From positions 1,240,001 to 1,304,000 of the forward strand of contig NC_060979.1 in the NCBI RefSeq assembly GCF_910589235.1: a DNA stretch of 64,000 bases, written 5' to 3'. The notes beneath the pieces are model-generated. The model made no database searches and was not told the DNA's origin. It saw nothing but the letters and a program-made list of their open reading frames with translations. A program made the translations under genes and the position numbers. This stretch comes from Vespa crabro (taxonomy: Eukaryota; Arthropoda; Insecta; Hymenoptera; Vespidae). This document shows positions 12,754 through 25,418 of the stretch, one piece after another; the first letter of the stretch is position 1; the number at the start of each line of letters is the position of its first letter.

Positions 12754-13343
12754 GTAATTTTTTCTTATTTTCTTTTTGAGTTCGATGCATCCTATGGTTC
12801 ATGTCATTCTCAGATTCTCAAAAAACTCGATTCAATCAGTCTATTTCAAATGTAATAATTCCTTAAAGTTTATGTTTGGCCTTGTTGAGTTTTCTAAGTA
12901 CTCGTCTAGGGTTAGCAATGATTCGCATGTTTCGACAATTTTTCGAAGAAAAAACAGATCATCAAACAATTTAGTTTAAACTTGTCTTCCCATTAATCTA
13001 TAATTAATTCGTATCAAATTGGTACATGATTGAATATCTAGGGCAACAATGTGGTTATTTACACCCATGTCAGCACATTCTTTTCTTAAGTACATAATGA
13101 TAATCACATTATTCATATGATACTTCGCCGATATCATGCATCTTACGAACTGAATGAAAGACCCTTTGTCATAATTGTTTCACCCCTTTTCCAAAAAGTC
13201 ATTAGAAATTCGAGGTGTCTTGTTCTTAGTTACTGTCATGTTCTTTAATAGTCCGTAAAATTCTAATAACAAAATTGAATCTCCCAACTCCATTCTTTAA
13301 GCAGCCGATCTTTGAGTTCCTTTTCTTGGCACAATCACGATTG
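12754..13343. other. Unique spacer between palindrome arms
   Basis: This is the 3' part of the loop between the inverted arms and has no match in either. On the plus strand at 12776-12979 an open frame contains CNNSLKFMF, loosely like the F..N.W.F stretch of the FAR C-terminal domain, but no acceptor in the needed phase is convincing. The minus strand over about 13030-13250 is also partly open, and I do not recognise it. Confidence 0.35.
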
Positions 13344-13400
13344 TATGGAATTATAATGGGAGAAAACAATCGAGAAATCAAGATTCCGTGATAAACTTAC

Positions 13401-16382
13401 TGCGATGTAGCATCATCGAGCAATTACTCATCCATAGATTCCATCAAATCGATGAATTCGTCGGCATTCATCGATGGATCATAAAATTTCTCCACGATTT
13501 GATTTTCAAGACAATTGGCATAAGCCGTTGATACATGGACGAAACTCTATAACATAAAAGATAACAAACATTCATTAGAGTCAGATTATTCAATTAAAGA
13601 TCCACATAATTAATAAAATGTGCAGGGTGTCTCAATAACCATGTTACGAAACGATATCATTGCTAATTTAATTGATTCGAAGAAATAACGGAGAATCTAA
13701 TTCCTTGGTTGAAAAGAGCATATATTAATCAATTGTTTTTCGGAATCATTTTTCCAAGTATATAACATTTGAGAATTCTTTGTCAAAGATGCGATTTCAT
13801 TTTTCGTATTTGAATTTTACAAACAATAAAATATAAAAGAGATTTGTTCAATAATTTCATCGCTTTACTTCAATTTCCTTTCTTGGAAAAATTTCTGTGA
13901 CTTAGAGAAGGATCTGAGTCATACATTAATGCGTTTATCTGAACCAAACAATTGATTTCTATCTCTTATCATAAAAAGTAATCGAAATAGAGATTGATGA
14001 TAGAGTTATTAGCACACATACAAAGAATAGAATGTGTACCTTTAGTTTCGACATTTCCTTAGATAAGTGTATCAAATCCTTCAGGCTTTGAACATTAATA
14101 GCTGCCGCCAATTTAATTTTCTCGTTGAACCGCACAGTAGCGGCAACGTGAAAAACAATAGAAACTTCTCGTATGAGTTTAGCTCTATCGGTTGTCGAAA
14201 TACCGAGATTCGGCAAACTACAGTCACCCTCGATCGCCACTATGCGATTTTGGAATCCTGGCTGTTGCTTCCTCAGCGTGTCAAATAACTGAAAAGTGTG
14301 CATTGATAGGTTTATAAATATTTCCTGTCCCACATACGCACCTACGTATCATTAATAGAGGAATGACTAAAAAGTCGAACCCTATGTCATATCTTCAACT
14401 CACTTTGTTAAATAAATATTGAAAACATTGAAAAGTGGATATATTACTGCAGAATAAAGCCTTGAATCTATCGAATCACGATCATTTCTTTGTTATTGAG
14501 CAATGGTAAATAACAAGATGATTTCTATTTTTATGATTTATGCATTTGTTTTATCTTATATTTTCTTCCCTAATATTTGATTTCTAAATTTCTAAATTAT
14601 TCCTTTTTCATTTCTATTTTATAGAAATAGACAGCAAATAACAATTTATATATAATTTAGACAGTGTCTTAAAAATAATTGTAAACATTGACATGTTTCG
14701 ATATGAATTCTCTCTCCAGAGAATGAGGGTCGTAACTTAACGCATTAAAAACCTTTTACCAAATTTTTTTATGCTATCAAACTATTTTCTATTATTTTCA
14801 TATTATAAATATTGTGAGAAACATGAATAGAGAACATTGACGATACGATCGATGAAAAAAAAGGAAATTGGAATCAAGAAATCTGCTAAAGTACCTAAAA
14901 TAATTCTAATGCGTTTAACCAATGAAAAACGTTGAGAAAAAAAATTGATATATTTATTTGGCTTGTGAAAAGAAAACTAACAAACTTTTAAAATTTGGCC
15001 TCATCATACTTAATTCCTTAAATATTCTTATGCATTTTTATTAGGGAGTTTTAACGAATCGAGTCCGCTAATGTAATCTTATGTCTTGATTACGAGCAAA
15101 AAGAGAAAACGCAGTGTTACAACTTTTATTTTCAGATATTGAAAAAAAAATCATAGATGTAAAATTCAATATTTTATCGAATTGCATTTTATCGAAAGAA
15201 CATTATTATTAAAATATTAAATTTTTATTGGTAAATTTTTTGTTCAATTTCGTTTAATTTGATTTATTTTCGTTATAAAACATGCACAATTTCTAGTTAT
15301 TAATTGATACAAAGCAAAGCTATTAGCTGAAACAAATCTCTAAATATGTTATCTAGTTTTCCCATAGAAAATTCTGTATATTCGTTTGTTAAATATATAT
15401 TTCATCAATATAAGGAACTCTTTCTAATTTTAATATTTCCTATAATATTTTATTCAATATTTAACCTCCCGTTTAAATTTTAAGCACAAATTAATTGAAA
15501 GTATGATATCAAGAAGCTACATTCCCTATATGGATATTTAAATAACAAATCATTGCGGTATTCAGCTATAGATATTTGCAAATTAAACTTGGTATTCAGC
15601 TGTTCATATCGCTTTATACGCTTGATCGTGAATGTATTAATGTATTAGAAGTAGTGTGTTCGACTTTGGAAACCTTTCTCTAAATCATTCTTTCTGATTG
15701 TTTTTCGTAAATTTGGAAACGCATTTCATTGTAATTTTTTACATGACTTCCATCAAAGTCATTATATAACTAAGTAGAGAATATTTTCCGTCTAAATATT
15801 AATTTTAACGTTAATATCAGAAAAGATACAGAAAACAAACTATTGAGGAGCCTGCTTTCTATTATGCTTTACTGCTACCACTTTATAATATGGTTTACAA
15901 GAAAGAAGGAGACATTTGAAAATTCTTTATCAATTTTCTTCTTCTTAAAAAAATCTATTAAATGTATTAAATATAAATAATATTGAGTGAAGACACAGAA
16001 TCGTAGAGTTGAATGAAAATCAAATCACAAGATAAAAATAATAATCGATTGTAAATGAAGGACTCACCGAATTTTCGACATTTTCTTCCATTTTTTTAGA
16101 GATACTTTTATCGTTTGTCTTACGTATCAAAACGTAAATGCAGTTGATGCCAGGGCATCCTCGTAATAATTTTTCAATCAACATTTTTCCCATAAAACCT
16201 GTACCGCCGGTTATAAAAAGACATTGATTTACGTAGAAGGTTTGAATCGTCGTTAATTTGTGGATGTTTTTAACTAAAGATAGTGTTTCATTTGACGATT
16301 ATTCGTTCGATGTTCCAGGCTTCAAATTCTTTTTCGCTACAGCTGTTTCTTGGTCATCCGCTTTTATTTGCAATTCCATCAT
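13401..16382 (-). pseudogene. FAR copy, three exons, two nonsense codons
   Basis: Inverted twin of the plus-strand FAR. Exons: 16068-16382 (315 bases, MMEL start, TGGTGFMG), 14040-14288 (249 bases, FHVAATVRF) and 13401-13546 (FVHVSTAY intact, four bases longer than the twin). Exon 1 has TAA at 16299-16301 where the twin encodes Tyr in KEYSPN. Exon 3 has TAA at 13424-13426 where the twin encodes Lys in MDEKLL. Exons 4-6, with the YxxxK active site, are missing because the duplicated segment ends in intron 3. Exon 2 remains fully open. It converges with its twin tail to tail. A dead copy whose lesions differ from the twin's. Confidence 0.88.
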
Positions 16383-17399
16383 TTCTGTTTCTTCAAATCA
16401 ATCTGTAAACAAAAATATTAACATATATTCTTGGATCGTTCTTTTTCTATGCTGTAGCACGAGTTCTTTCACATTTCTCTTATTAGTAGGCTGATAATTC
16501 TATTAAAAAAAATATTATAATCGTACTTTCGAATATTATTCAAGCATTTTCCAATCCCATGTGATTAACTGATTTTTGTTCATATAATCAAGCTATCACA
16601 CTATCTTAATTAATACCGATTGAATGAATAGAGATCATGGCTGTTCTTACATGTATGCTTCAATAATATTCTAAGCCACTAATTCATTTATAATATTTTG
16701 AACTTATAAAGGTGTAATTAGAAAATCGTTTGTTCTTTGATCAGTTGAAAATAATTCAGTATCTCCTTATGTGTGTCTACTTATATACATGCATATTTAT
16801 ATATGATCGTTCCGTTATTCAAGCGCGCCAGAATGTAAAATCATTTGCAAACTAGGAAGTATTAAATAAAATCTTGCAGTATATCTTCGAGGTTTATCCC
16901 TTAATCGTTTGTCTTAATATGTTTTCTTTTTTAACAATGAATAAATAAAAGATATGTTTTCCAGTGGTCAGAATTCGCCTTGAATTTATTCCATAGATAA
17001 ATCCATACGTATGGTTTCACCAGGTCAAGCAAAAAATAGATGAGATATTTGATTTATATCGCCACTAGAAATTCATTCATAATTAATACATATTTTATTT
17101 TGCATTTACGTATAATAACAAAACGAATATACAAGAATTATATATTTAAATACACTTATACATAAGAAGATTAAAGCAGGAATACAGTTAACACTCAATG
17201 TGGTCTAAGATGATCGCTTAGTCATTTTATGTTAATTAAACATAATAATGGGGTATATATCTATGTACACAGCCATTGACAATACACTTGTTAGCGAACA
17301 TTTTAATAATTTTCAATCATGGATATTCGTCCCAAGTACAGACTTACTAATTTCGTGCAATGTAGAAATAATGGAAAAGTGATTTATTTTTCATTTATA

Positions 17400-17650
17400 T
17401 TTCATTTTATTTATAATTAATGCTATTTCAAATTCTATTCCATAATTGGGATTTATATTGTATCCAATGGTACCAGTACCATTTAATTTGTAATTTATAT
17501 AAGCCTTATTATTATATAATAAGATTTCATATTTATTATATTTATTAATAAAAAGAAGTCTTATAATTATAGTAAGAATTATTTGACCAGAGACAATTTG
17601 ATTTTCATGTGAAATTCGTATTGTTTAACTTCTGCATTGTTAAATTTTCT
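17400..17650. repeat. Dispersed repeat, copy 1
   Basis: Contains a TATTTATTAAT...ATAGTAAGAATTATTTGAC block ending in AGACAATT, shared with 21900-22085 and 22430-22635. It sits inside the segment that distinguishes the right arm from the left. Confidence 0.5.
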
Positions 17651-18771
17651 ATCGATGTAATATAAAAATTATGATATTTTTAATAAACATATGAATTTTA
17701 CTTACTTTCAGAAGTATTTTCTATTACGCAGAACAAGAATTGATTATGTTATCCACGAAGTTGTCAATATCAGTCATCTATCAACGTTACTCGAATGAAC
17801 CTTACCGTTCCACTGAATTTTATTACAGGAAATAGTTTCCTTTTATATCCACTGTTTAACCTATCTAAACTTGACACAATAACGTATATTTATAATTTAT
17901 AATTTAAACGTAAATTTATAATTTGAATTCAATGGGTTAAGCTATGAATTCATATGAATTCAACAATTGTGCTTCCCGTACATCTTAATAAGTGCAAAGT
18001 TATTCGATTAAATTGATAAATAATTTAAAACTTCTTTGATCTACCTTTTAGCTATTACCTTTACCTTTTACCTCGATACCTATTCTTTTACGTAAAATAT
18101 ATTTTACGAATAATTTTAACATTTATAAATGTAGTTTTGAAAGTCATATCTCTTTTTAAAATAGGGGTCAGAGCAACGGAATTCACTTAGAAGTCATTCC
18201 ACAAGCCATATTTAACATAATGTATTTTCCATTACCTATTATTTTTAAACATCCATATTTATATAACGACCATACATACATATATATATACTCGATTGAA
18301 AAAGAACAATACATATGCAAATTTAATCTAAAGAAGTGACTTTATACTATTAAGTAAATACTTTTTACACGAAATATATGACCTTTTTAGTTACCATCAT
18401 AGATTACATTACAAACGCTCACAGATCAAACGATTCTCTCATTATTTATAATTTTACAATATTATAGAGGCGTAAGTGTAAGAACTGTCATGATTACGTT
18501 TTATCCAATTGGATTTAATAACGATCTTGTGCTCGCTCGATTAAACGAAGAAGAATAATGTCATAACCTTGTAAAATGCGTAAATAATATTCGATTATAA
18601 TATTTTTTCTTTTTTTAATGTTTTTTCTAATAGAATCATTAATCTATCTTCTATCATACTAATGTGAGATGAATGGAAAAATTCGATTCAAAAAATAGAA
18701 AGAAAAACAATCGAAAAGAATCAATCAATTTAATGAGATAAGAATTTTTTAATATCTTCAGGTTTATGTTC

Positions 18772-18915
18772 ATCTATACGTTTGCAGATCGATTTGAAAG
18801 AGCAGAAATGATGGGAATGACGATAAATGCTGACGTATAGGAGAAGGCTGTTGCAACAAGTTAGTTGAAATTGAACACTTTGACCGAAATTACGCCAACT
18901 AATTTAGTGTTAAAA
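18772..18915 (+). pseudogene. FAR exon 1 relic in right arm
   Basis: Plus strand reads TTTGCAGATCGATTTGAAAG, then GCAGAAATGATGGGAATG, the FAR exon 1 acceptor and start region. A TAG follows within about 15 codons. It is the mirror of the 5.43-5.60 kb relic. No later FAR exon is seen beside it. Confidence 0.65.
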
Positions 18916-19335
18916 ATGATGGTTTAATAGAATTCTTTCAAAGTCATATTTCTCATATAGTAACACAATTATAAGCGTCGTTTGTCGGTCGAGAGACTCA
19001 GATCAATACCTCATATAATTTTCAAAAGTCTATAGTTAAATATTGCAAAATGCAACTACTTAAGTTTGTACGAATATAAAAGAAATATCCTTCTTAATAT
19101 CATACTTATAATTATTTTTTTTTAAAGAGCTGATACAATCAAAAGAAAAAATTTTTTTATGCCCATTAAAGCAGGGAATTAATATATGAAAATAAACTGA
19201 AAGACGTTGAAGTGGATTTTTAACAAACATATAGATTACAAGCATATTGGGTCGATCTGAAGAAGTTATATAATTTTTCATGAACGAGGTAGGAAATAAT
19301 TTTTCTACTTCATATTGATATCTAATATATTACAT

Positions 19336-19337
19336 AT

Positions 19338-19371
<34 letters not shown>
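19336..19371. repeat. AT microsatellite
   Basis: A run of TA dinucleotides. Confidence 0.85.
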
Positions 19372-19373
<2 letters not shown>

Positions 19374-19594
19374 AATAGTCAGACTTTTAGAGAAAAATAT
19401 CTGAAGAATCATAGTATAATAAAAACATCGAATAAAAACTAAAACTCCTCTAGGAATTCAGGTTAATCAAACATAATGGAGAAAATATGTGAATCAGCAA
19501 AAATAGATTGAAAAATTGTTAGAATAATGTATCACTACATCTGTATACTAAACAAGAATTTTATTAAAAATTGCTAATTTTCCATACACTTGTA

Positions 19595-19810
19595 ATCCTT
19601 ACAAAATTACCCATCTCCCGGTCTTGATCCGGTCACCCGTTCAATAGGGTCGTTAAGACATCCAAATGTTGCCTGCACACAAATGTCGATATGTCAGGAA
19701 GCTTTAGTCCAATAGAGCAATTATGAAATAAACGTAATCAAGTAACAATGGCGCTAAAACGCCGCGGTGAAAGAATACAAGTTACTGCCGCATGATGTCA
19801 CCCGAATCTA
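19595..19810. other. GC-richer unassigned segment
   Basis: Base composition here stands out from its surroundings (CCCATCTCCCGGTCTTGATC, then GGTCACCCGTTCAATAGGGT, and further on AACGCCGCGGTG). There is no long frame on either strand and no recognised RNA or transposon motif. It could be a scrap of a mobile element. Confidence 0.35.
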
Positions 19811-21449
19811 TTATCGTTTTGCTTCTTCCGAAAATATATTTGATTTATAAATACTTGTTATAAAATAGCCATTATAAATTTATCAATAACGTCGTTGGTA
19901 TCACACAATATAATTGAAATTAGATATAATAAATGAAATTTTGAAATATTGTATCAAAATGAAGAATTGGCAGAAAGGTCATAAGTGGAAAGATTAACTT
20001 CAGGTATTAATATAAATGCAAGCCGTTTTTCACAATGTTATATGTTATTCAATGCTATTATCTATTGTTACAATTTAGATAATTTTTTGAAAGGGAAAGG
20101 GAGGTAGATATTAATATATTTCTTCGTTTATCTTACAAATGTGAAGCAAACGAGGAGGATATGGAAATGTATTTTCTTGAAACTATTCAAAAATGGAATC
20201 CCCTGAAACTAATCAATCTATAGTTATTGTAATTCGTAAATATGACTGAGAGAAATCGTTATACTTTCCCAATTGCTATCATTCCTGAGTTATGTAAAGA
20301 AGCAGAATGATATTTCTGCGATCTATTCTGGAGCATAGTACAAGTAAGATATATGTATTTAAACGATATTTACATAACAACTTTATGGCTTAGATAAATG
20401 ATAATAGGTTTACAAAATGATTTTTTAAAAGTATTTTCCTCAATTGCTATATTTATTATCAACAAATCATATGAAAAAATTATAATATGCGTCCATGTCT
20501 TTTGACAACTAATTCAAATTTCTGTATCGATGTTAATTCCAAAATATCAAAATACCTTACGGATTAGCCATTTGCCGTCTTACCTGAGGCTTAACAGTTA
20601 ACAGTTCTGCTATAAAAAGTTTTGCCTTCATTATTTTCGAAATTAAATATAAGATGGTAAACTTTCTGTTGAGATATTGTAAGATAGTCAAGATGTAATT
20701 GCCGGTTTTAAAAGATTAAAATCTAAAGATCTAATACGGTATAAATTTCATTTCTTCTCAAGCTTTTATAACCTTATTTGTACAGTTTAAAAGATACCTT
20801 TAAGAAAATTACAAAATTTTTCTTTTCAACTCACAAATTTCATTTTATCTGCTCGCGAACATTTGTCTATTTAAAGTGTGGAGTGAAAAATATATCCATT
20901 CTTTTCTAAATACATAATAATTTTTCCGATCTTTCTATACTTCTCAGTCCTGATCGCGCTTCACATAGACGCTGTAACTATAATAAAATATGTTGATTAT
21001 AAAAAAAGGTTCGAATGCTAATCTTCAAAATTATGAAAGATCTAAAAATCGACGTTAATGCGGAAATTTAGAGCACTCGAACAAAAAAGAATCTATTTCG
21101 TCACTTCGTTATAAAACTCAAACTATTTTCTCGTTCTTCTATTACTACTTACTCTCCCCGACCACCCCCCTCCCCAGTCCCTAACTTTGCTACTTTTCAT
21201 TATTTCGAAATTTATGTGTAATGCATAAGAAAATCACAATGTACAATTTTCTATTAACATATCATATAACCTATTATACAGAATAAATCTGCATTAATCT
21301 TTTGAATTGTTAATAGTTAAAATTATCATCTTGAAAAATTTTCTAATAATAAAAATATACGCGTGTGATGCATTATTTATATCGCGAATATTTTTTTCCT
21401 TTTACAATGTTTCTTACCATCATTGATTTATCGACGTCGAATTTAATCG

Positions 21450-21665
21450 CGTAGCATGAGCTTATTTAAATAATAAGCAGATTCAATAAATTTCAAATTG
21501 ACATAATTAAACAGTCAGACATTTTTAACGATATATTCCAAAGAAAAAAAAAAAGAAAACGAAAAAGTGACAGATGAGAACTTACACAATTTATTTAATT
21601 CGATACGCAAATTTTGTCGAATAATATCATTTAGGTTTTGCATACATAGACATTTCTCAATTTTT
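21450..21665. repeat. Direct repeat, copy B (pairs with 2490-2720)
   Basis: Shares TAAATTTCAAATTGAC and the following ordered blocks with 2490-2720. Confidence 0.5.
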
Positions 21666-21899
21666 GATTATTCGTTCGACATTCAGTGTAAAACATTCTT
21701 TTGAAAGAATGATTTTTGGCTTTTTCTTTGATATAACTGATGCTTTTTTTATTCACATTTCAAAGGAGAATCTATAATTTGCATTTGTATTATATTTAAT
21801 GGTACTTTTAACATTAAATAATAAAATGAAATTCAAGATACGCTTGCTATCGTCATAGAAAAAATTTTTTATAATTAATATCAAGTTTTAATCTCAAAG

Positions 21900-22085
21900 A
21901 TAATCGTAAATAATAATATTAATATTTTTGAAAATATTATCAGAACGCAATAATAATAAGTCTTATTATTATTATAATAAGACACTATTTTCGTTATATT
22001 TATTAATTATAGTAAGGATTATTATTATTATTAGTAGTAATTATTTGACGAGAGACAATTCGATCTATTATTTTTTAAGGGAATA
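21900..22085. repeat. Dispersed repeat, copy 2
   Basis: Contains AAAGATAATCG, AATATTATCA, a TCTTATTATTAT tract, then AATTATTTGACGAGAGACAA. The same order occurs at 22430-22635. Confidence 0.6.
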
Positions 22086-22429
22086 AATCCATTCGTCTAG
22101 ATCTTTGTAGGATTCTATACGAATATAAAACTATGAATAGGATGAACTTATATTATTCTAATATATATGTCATTAAAAATCAGCCTACCTTCTTGAAACG
22201 TTATCTAAAAAAAAAAAAAAAAAAATGAACAAAGAAAAAAACAAACAACGCAAACGATATGAATTAATTGTTTTTTGCTAAATTTTACAATTTTTCATTT
22301 TATTCTTAATTTATTGTCGTTCAATTCAATCGAGAAACCTGAAATTATTTAAATATTATTTCTCTCGCAACTAGTATTGTCTTCTCGTAACTTTATATAT
22401 TTGATATCAAACGTAATAGTAAAGATAAT

Positions 22430-22635
22430 CGCAATAATAATATTTTTATTTTGAAAAATATTATCAATATGAGATATTAATAAGCCTTATTAATATAATA
22501 AATCATTTATATTTATCATATTTATTAATTATAATAAGATATTGTTATTATTATTCCAAGAATTATTTGACGAGAGATAATTCATTTTAATTGGACAATC
22601 GAACTGTTTTATCTTTTGTTTTGTAAAATTTTGTA
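22430..22635. repeat. Dispersed repeat, copy 3
   Basis: Direct neighbour of copy 2, about 530 bases downstream: AAAGATAATCG, AATATTATCA, a TATTAATTATAATAAGA block and AATTATTTGACGAGAGATAA. It looks like a local duplication. Confidence 0.6.
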
Positions 22636-23767
22636 TTTGTTGAAACTGGACGAATTTAATTACGTTTTATTTACCAAATTTTTCCAATAATTATTTATTT
22701 ATTCTTTATTTAATACACTGTAATTTAACTTTTACTAAACTATAAGATTAAAAATATTTGGCTTTTTTCTCCTCTACCACTTATGCTCTTATGCTTAATT
22801 GGGATCAGTATACCGAATGATAATGATGTAATGATCCATAGATTAAAATTTAAAATTTCATTTCAATGAGTTAGGTTAGGTTTTTGAAATTTTATCGTGC
22901 TCGCCATTATCATAAAAAATGCAAAATTAAACGATTTATCAGTAAAAATGATAAAGAATTTAAAACTACTTCGATAGTGATGTCCGTCATGATTTCGTAT
23001 GTATGTATTGACCCGACGCTATTCCATTAATAATTTTATCCTAGTTCTTACTGTTTTACAGTAAATATCGAAAAATAAATCTTATAATTGTAATAAATTG
23101 TCTTTCAATAATATGAGTTAATAAATCTTTAGGATTAAAAATTGTGAGAATGTTTATTCGTTCGCAATAAGAAAACAAAAATAAAAATATATTTTCTTTG
23201 GAAGTAATATATAGCTTAATAAATGAAAACAAAAATTAAATTGCAATATTTCACGAATAAAAATCAAAATTGTACCTTCACCTATTCCTCTGTTTCACTC
23301 AACTTGATCTAGATTTATAAAATAATATTAATCATTTATTCTTACTACAGCAATATCATAAATTATGATTATCCTTCTCTATCAACATTCTTTGATAACC
23401 TTGCTCCGTTTTATCCTTTATAAAAAAAAGTAGTTAGATGATAATAAAAATGATACAGGCGATACGGTGAACGTGAAAAGTATTCGTATAACAGTGAATT
23501 TGAAGAAAAACTTCGTAGAACTTTGTTTATTACAAAAAAAATGTTAACAAAATATATATATATGTATACATATTCTTAAAAAATTTCTAAAACGAATGTT
23601 ATTAAAAAATAATTATTTATTTATATTTGTTATGATTATAAATGTTCAGAAATTAGCAGAAAATGTACGCGTAATAAATATTCGTACATTTCTACGTTTG
23701 CAACTAGAAAAACTATACAATTTAATACATAAACGTAATAAATAAATAGCAATTTATTTATAATTTT

Positions 23768-24230
23768 AGTATCTAATGGGATTTCTTTTAGATTGTATAA
23801 TCGTTTTAAGTCTTTGTGCCATCGAATTTATTAAATTTCTGATTTTAGTTCTAGAAATTTTATTCCTCTTCTAAGAGTCCATTTTTTAAATCTTTCTTTG
23901 AAGAAATATGATGATCACGAATTTTTTCTTCGAGATAACTCCATAAATATTTTATAACATTCAAGTTTAAAGACTGTGGGAAGATTTTTAATTGATTTAG
24001 TACATTATACAGGATCCATTATCATGTATTCTGCTTTGGATCATTATCTCGTAAAAACACATAATTGTCCTGTAATCCAATTTTATTTGTACTAACTTAA
24101 AAATATTGTTTTAAATTATCAATATATAATTTATGGTCCATGATACCATCGATAAAATGGAGATATCCAACTCCTGCTTTAAGAACAACAAATATTTTAT
24201 GAATGCCTACAAATTGTTTTTCTCATATTC
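23768..24230 (-). pseudogene. Tc1-like transposase relic
   Basis: Tc1-type transposases are DDE enzymes that cut and paste DNA at TA sites. Read on the minus strand in pieces, the order is AGVGYLHFIDGIMDHKLYI, then LRDNDPKQNT (the second catalytic Asp region, family form QDNDPKH), then PQSLNLNVIKYLWSYLEEKI (family form PQSPDLNPIEHLW), then a tail like KISRTKIRNLINSMAQRLK. Several stops and frame changes separate the blocks. The last DDE residue lies in the SPDLNPIE motif, and here the Asp position reads Asn. The N-terminal half was not found; a piggyBac-type fragment begins about 65 bases away. It is a long-dead copy. Confidence 0.8.
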
Positions 24231-24298
24231 GGTGTTTTTTTTTCTCCATACAGTATATCATTTATTCAACCTAAATATGTTAAGTTTACTTTCATTAA

Positions 24299-24770
24299 CC
24301 CTTAATGCTCCGCGCGTTTCTCGAGTATTGCCTACCAACAACTCCGGCACATTTTTGGAGCGGAGCGCCTGAGATAAAGGATGTCTTATTTTGAGCGGAA
24401 AAGATTATATGTCCTTGTGAATGCATTTGATTTTATTTATTTTATAAATATGCATTTTCCTATTGTAAAAAAAAGATAAATTTTAAATTTTGTAATTCAC
24501 CATGGTGTAATATCTTTGGAAATAATTTCCTATGTGCATTCTGGATTTACTTGGGCAAGTGTCACAGTAATCACTTGCTTGACGTCTGCCATCCATTTGT
24601 TTCCTTTTAGAGCACACAACGCAGTCCCTCTTTGCACCTTTCCTCATTGTATGAATTATTTTCCGTTTAGTCTGATTTCAGAAATTGATGTAGAAACTCT
24701 TGTTCTATCGTGACAAAAATCTCCTACAAGTTGATCGACTAAAATTTTTCTATAATGATATAAAGTAATC
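24299..24770 (-). mobile_element. piggyBac-derived fragment, copy 1
   Basis: Begins right after TTAA (24295-24298) with CCCTTAATGCTCCGCG, a piggyBac-like terminal sequence, and aligns with 47811-48240 almost throughout. On the minus strand it retains the end of a transposase gene: QLVGDFCHDRTRVS, then after a frame break a Cys-rich tail related to CSKRK..YCDTCPSKP. Similarity to the second copy stops near 24760, so the other end is missing or diverged. The coding remnant shares its frame break with copy 2. Confidence 0.75.
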
Positions 24771-25418
24771 CATAAAATATTTACCATGTTTTTCATGTTC
24801 AATCTAAAAAATTCTTTTTCTTTTATTCTTTTTATACATTCAATGCAAAACTGAATCAGAACTTGAATGAAATTTTCTTTTACTATCTTAGCTTTTCTTT
24901 TCATTTTTAACTTTTTATATATTCATTTATTTATACTTGTATAATGTAAAACATTTATATTTGCATTCTAACACATTTAAAATCATTTACAAGTGATAAT
25001 TTACTTTTATGATTTATTGAATCTTTTGATTCTCTTTTGTTTATGAACTTTTTGAATTCTAACATAATCTGTTTAACTTCTTATACCTTGATGTTTTTCT
25101 AAGATTATTAATTAATTTGATTCTTTTTCAAAGTTTTCTTAAACTATTAAATTTATGAGTTAATAATGATTCCATCTTTTATAGAATTTTCAGTAATTTT
25201 TAATGTAACAGTTTTGGATGAATACTTTCATTATACAATTATTAAGGATAAAAGAAGCACATTGCCAAAATCATATTATATATATTACATCAGTACAGAT
25301 CACATCAGATGAAAAAATAACTTGTCTTTGATAAATCTTTGATAAAAAATCATTGAAATTATATAAATGCTGATGAAGTAATTATTGTTCAGCTTTATCA
25401 TAATAATTTCTATTAAGT
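24771..25418. other. AT-rich spacer before protease gene
   Basis: No supported gene. A minus-strand frame runs from the piggyBac tail into this region (to 24904) but resembles no known transposase segment to my eye. This stretch would also hold the 3' UTR of the protease; several AATAAA-like signals are possible on the minus strand, but none is decisive. Confidence 0.4.

Larger units (their letters stand above)
13344..19215 (-). repeat. Right arm of large inverted duplication
   Basis: Reverse-complement partner of 5140-11395. Similarity to the left arm stops in FAR intron 3 at about 13344. Going outward, FAR exons 3, 2 and 1, the upstream flank to about 17302, and then the more diverged flank at 18060-19215 all match. 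The segment 17302-18060 replaces 6530-6795 of the left arm. Landmarks near the outer end are the TTATAAGCG(G/T)(T/C)GTTTGTC block and the AATATCATACTTATAATTAT block. Confidence 0.88.
19811..23767. other. Gene-poor AT-rich stretch with internal repeats
   Basis: Nothing with coding structure was recognised. It includes copy B of the 2.49-kb repeat (21450-21665) and two tandem-like copies of the dispersed repeat (21.9 and 22.5 kb). A C-rich run lies near 21160-21180, and a pure A run near 22208-22225. Confidence 0.5.
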
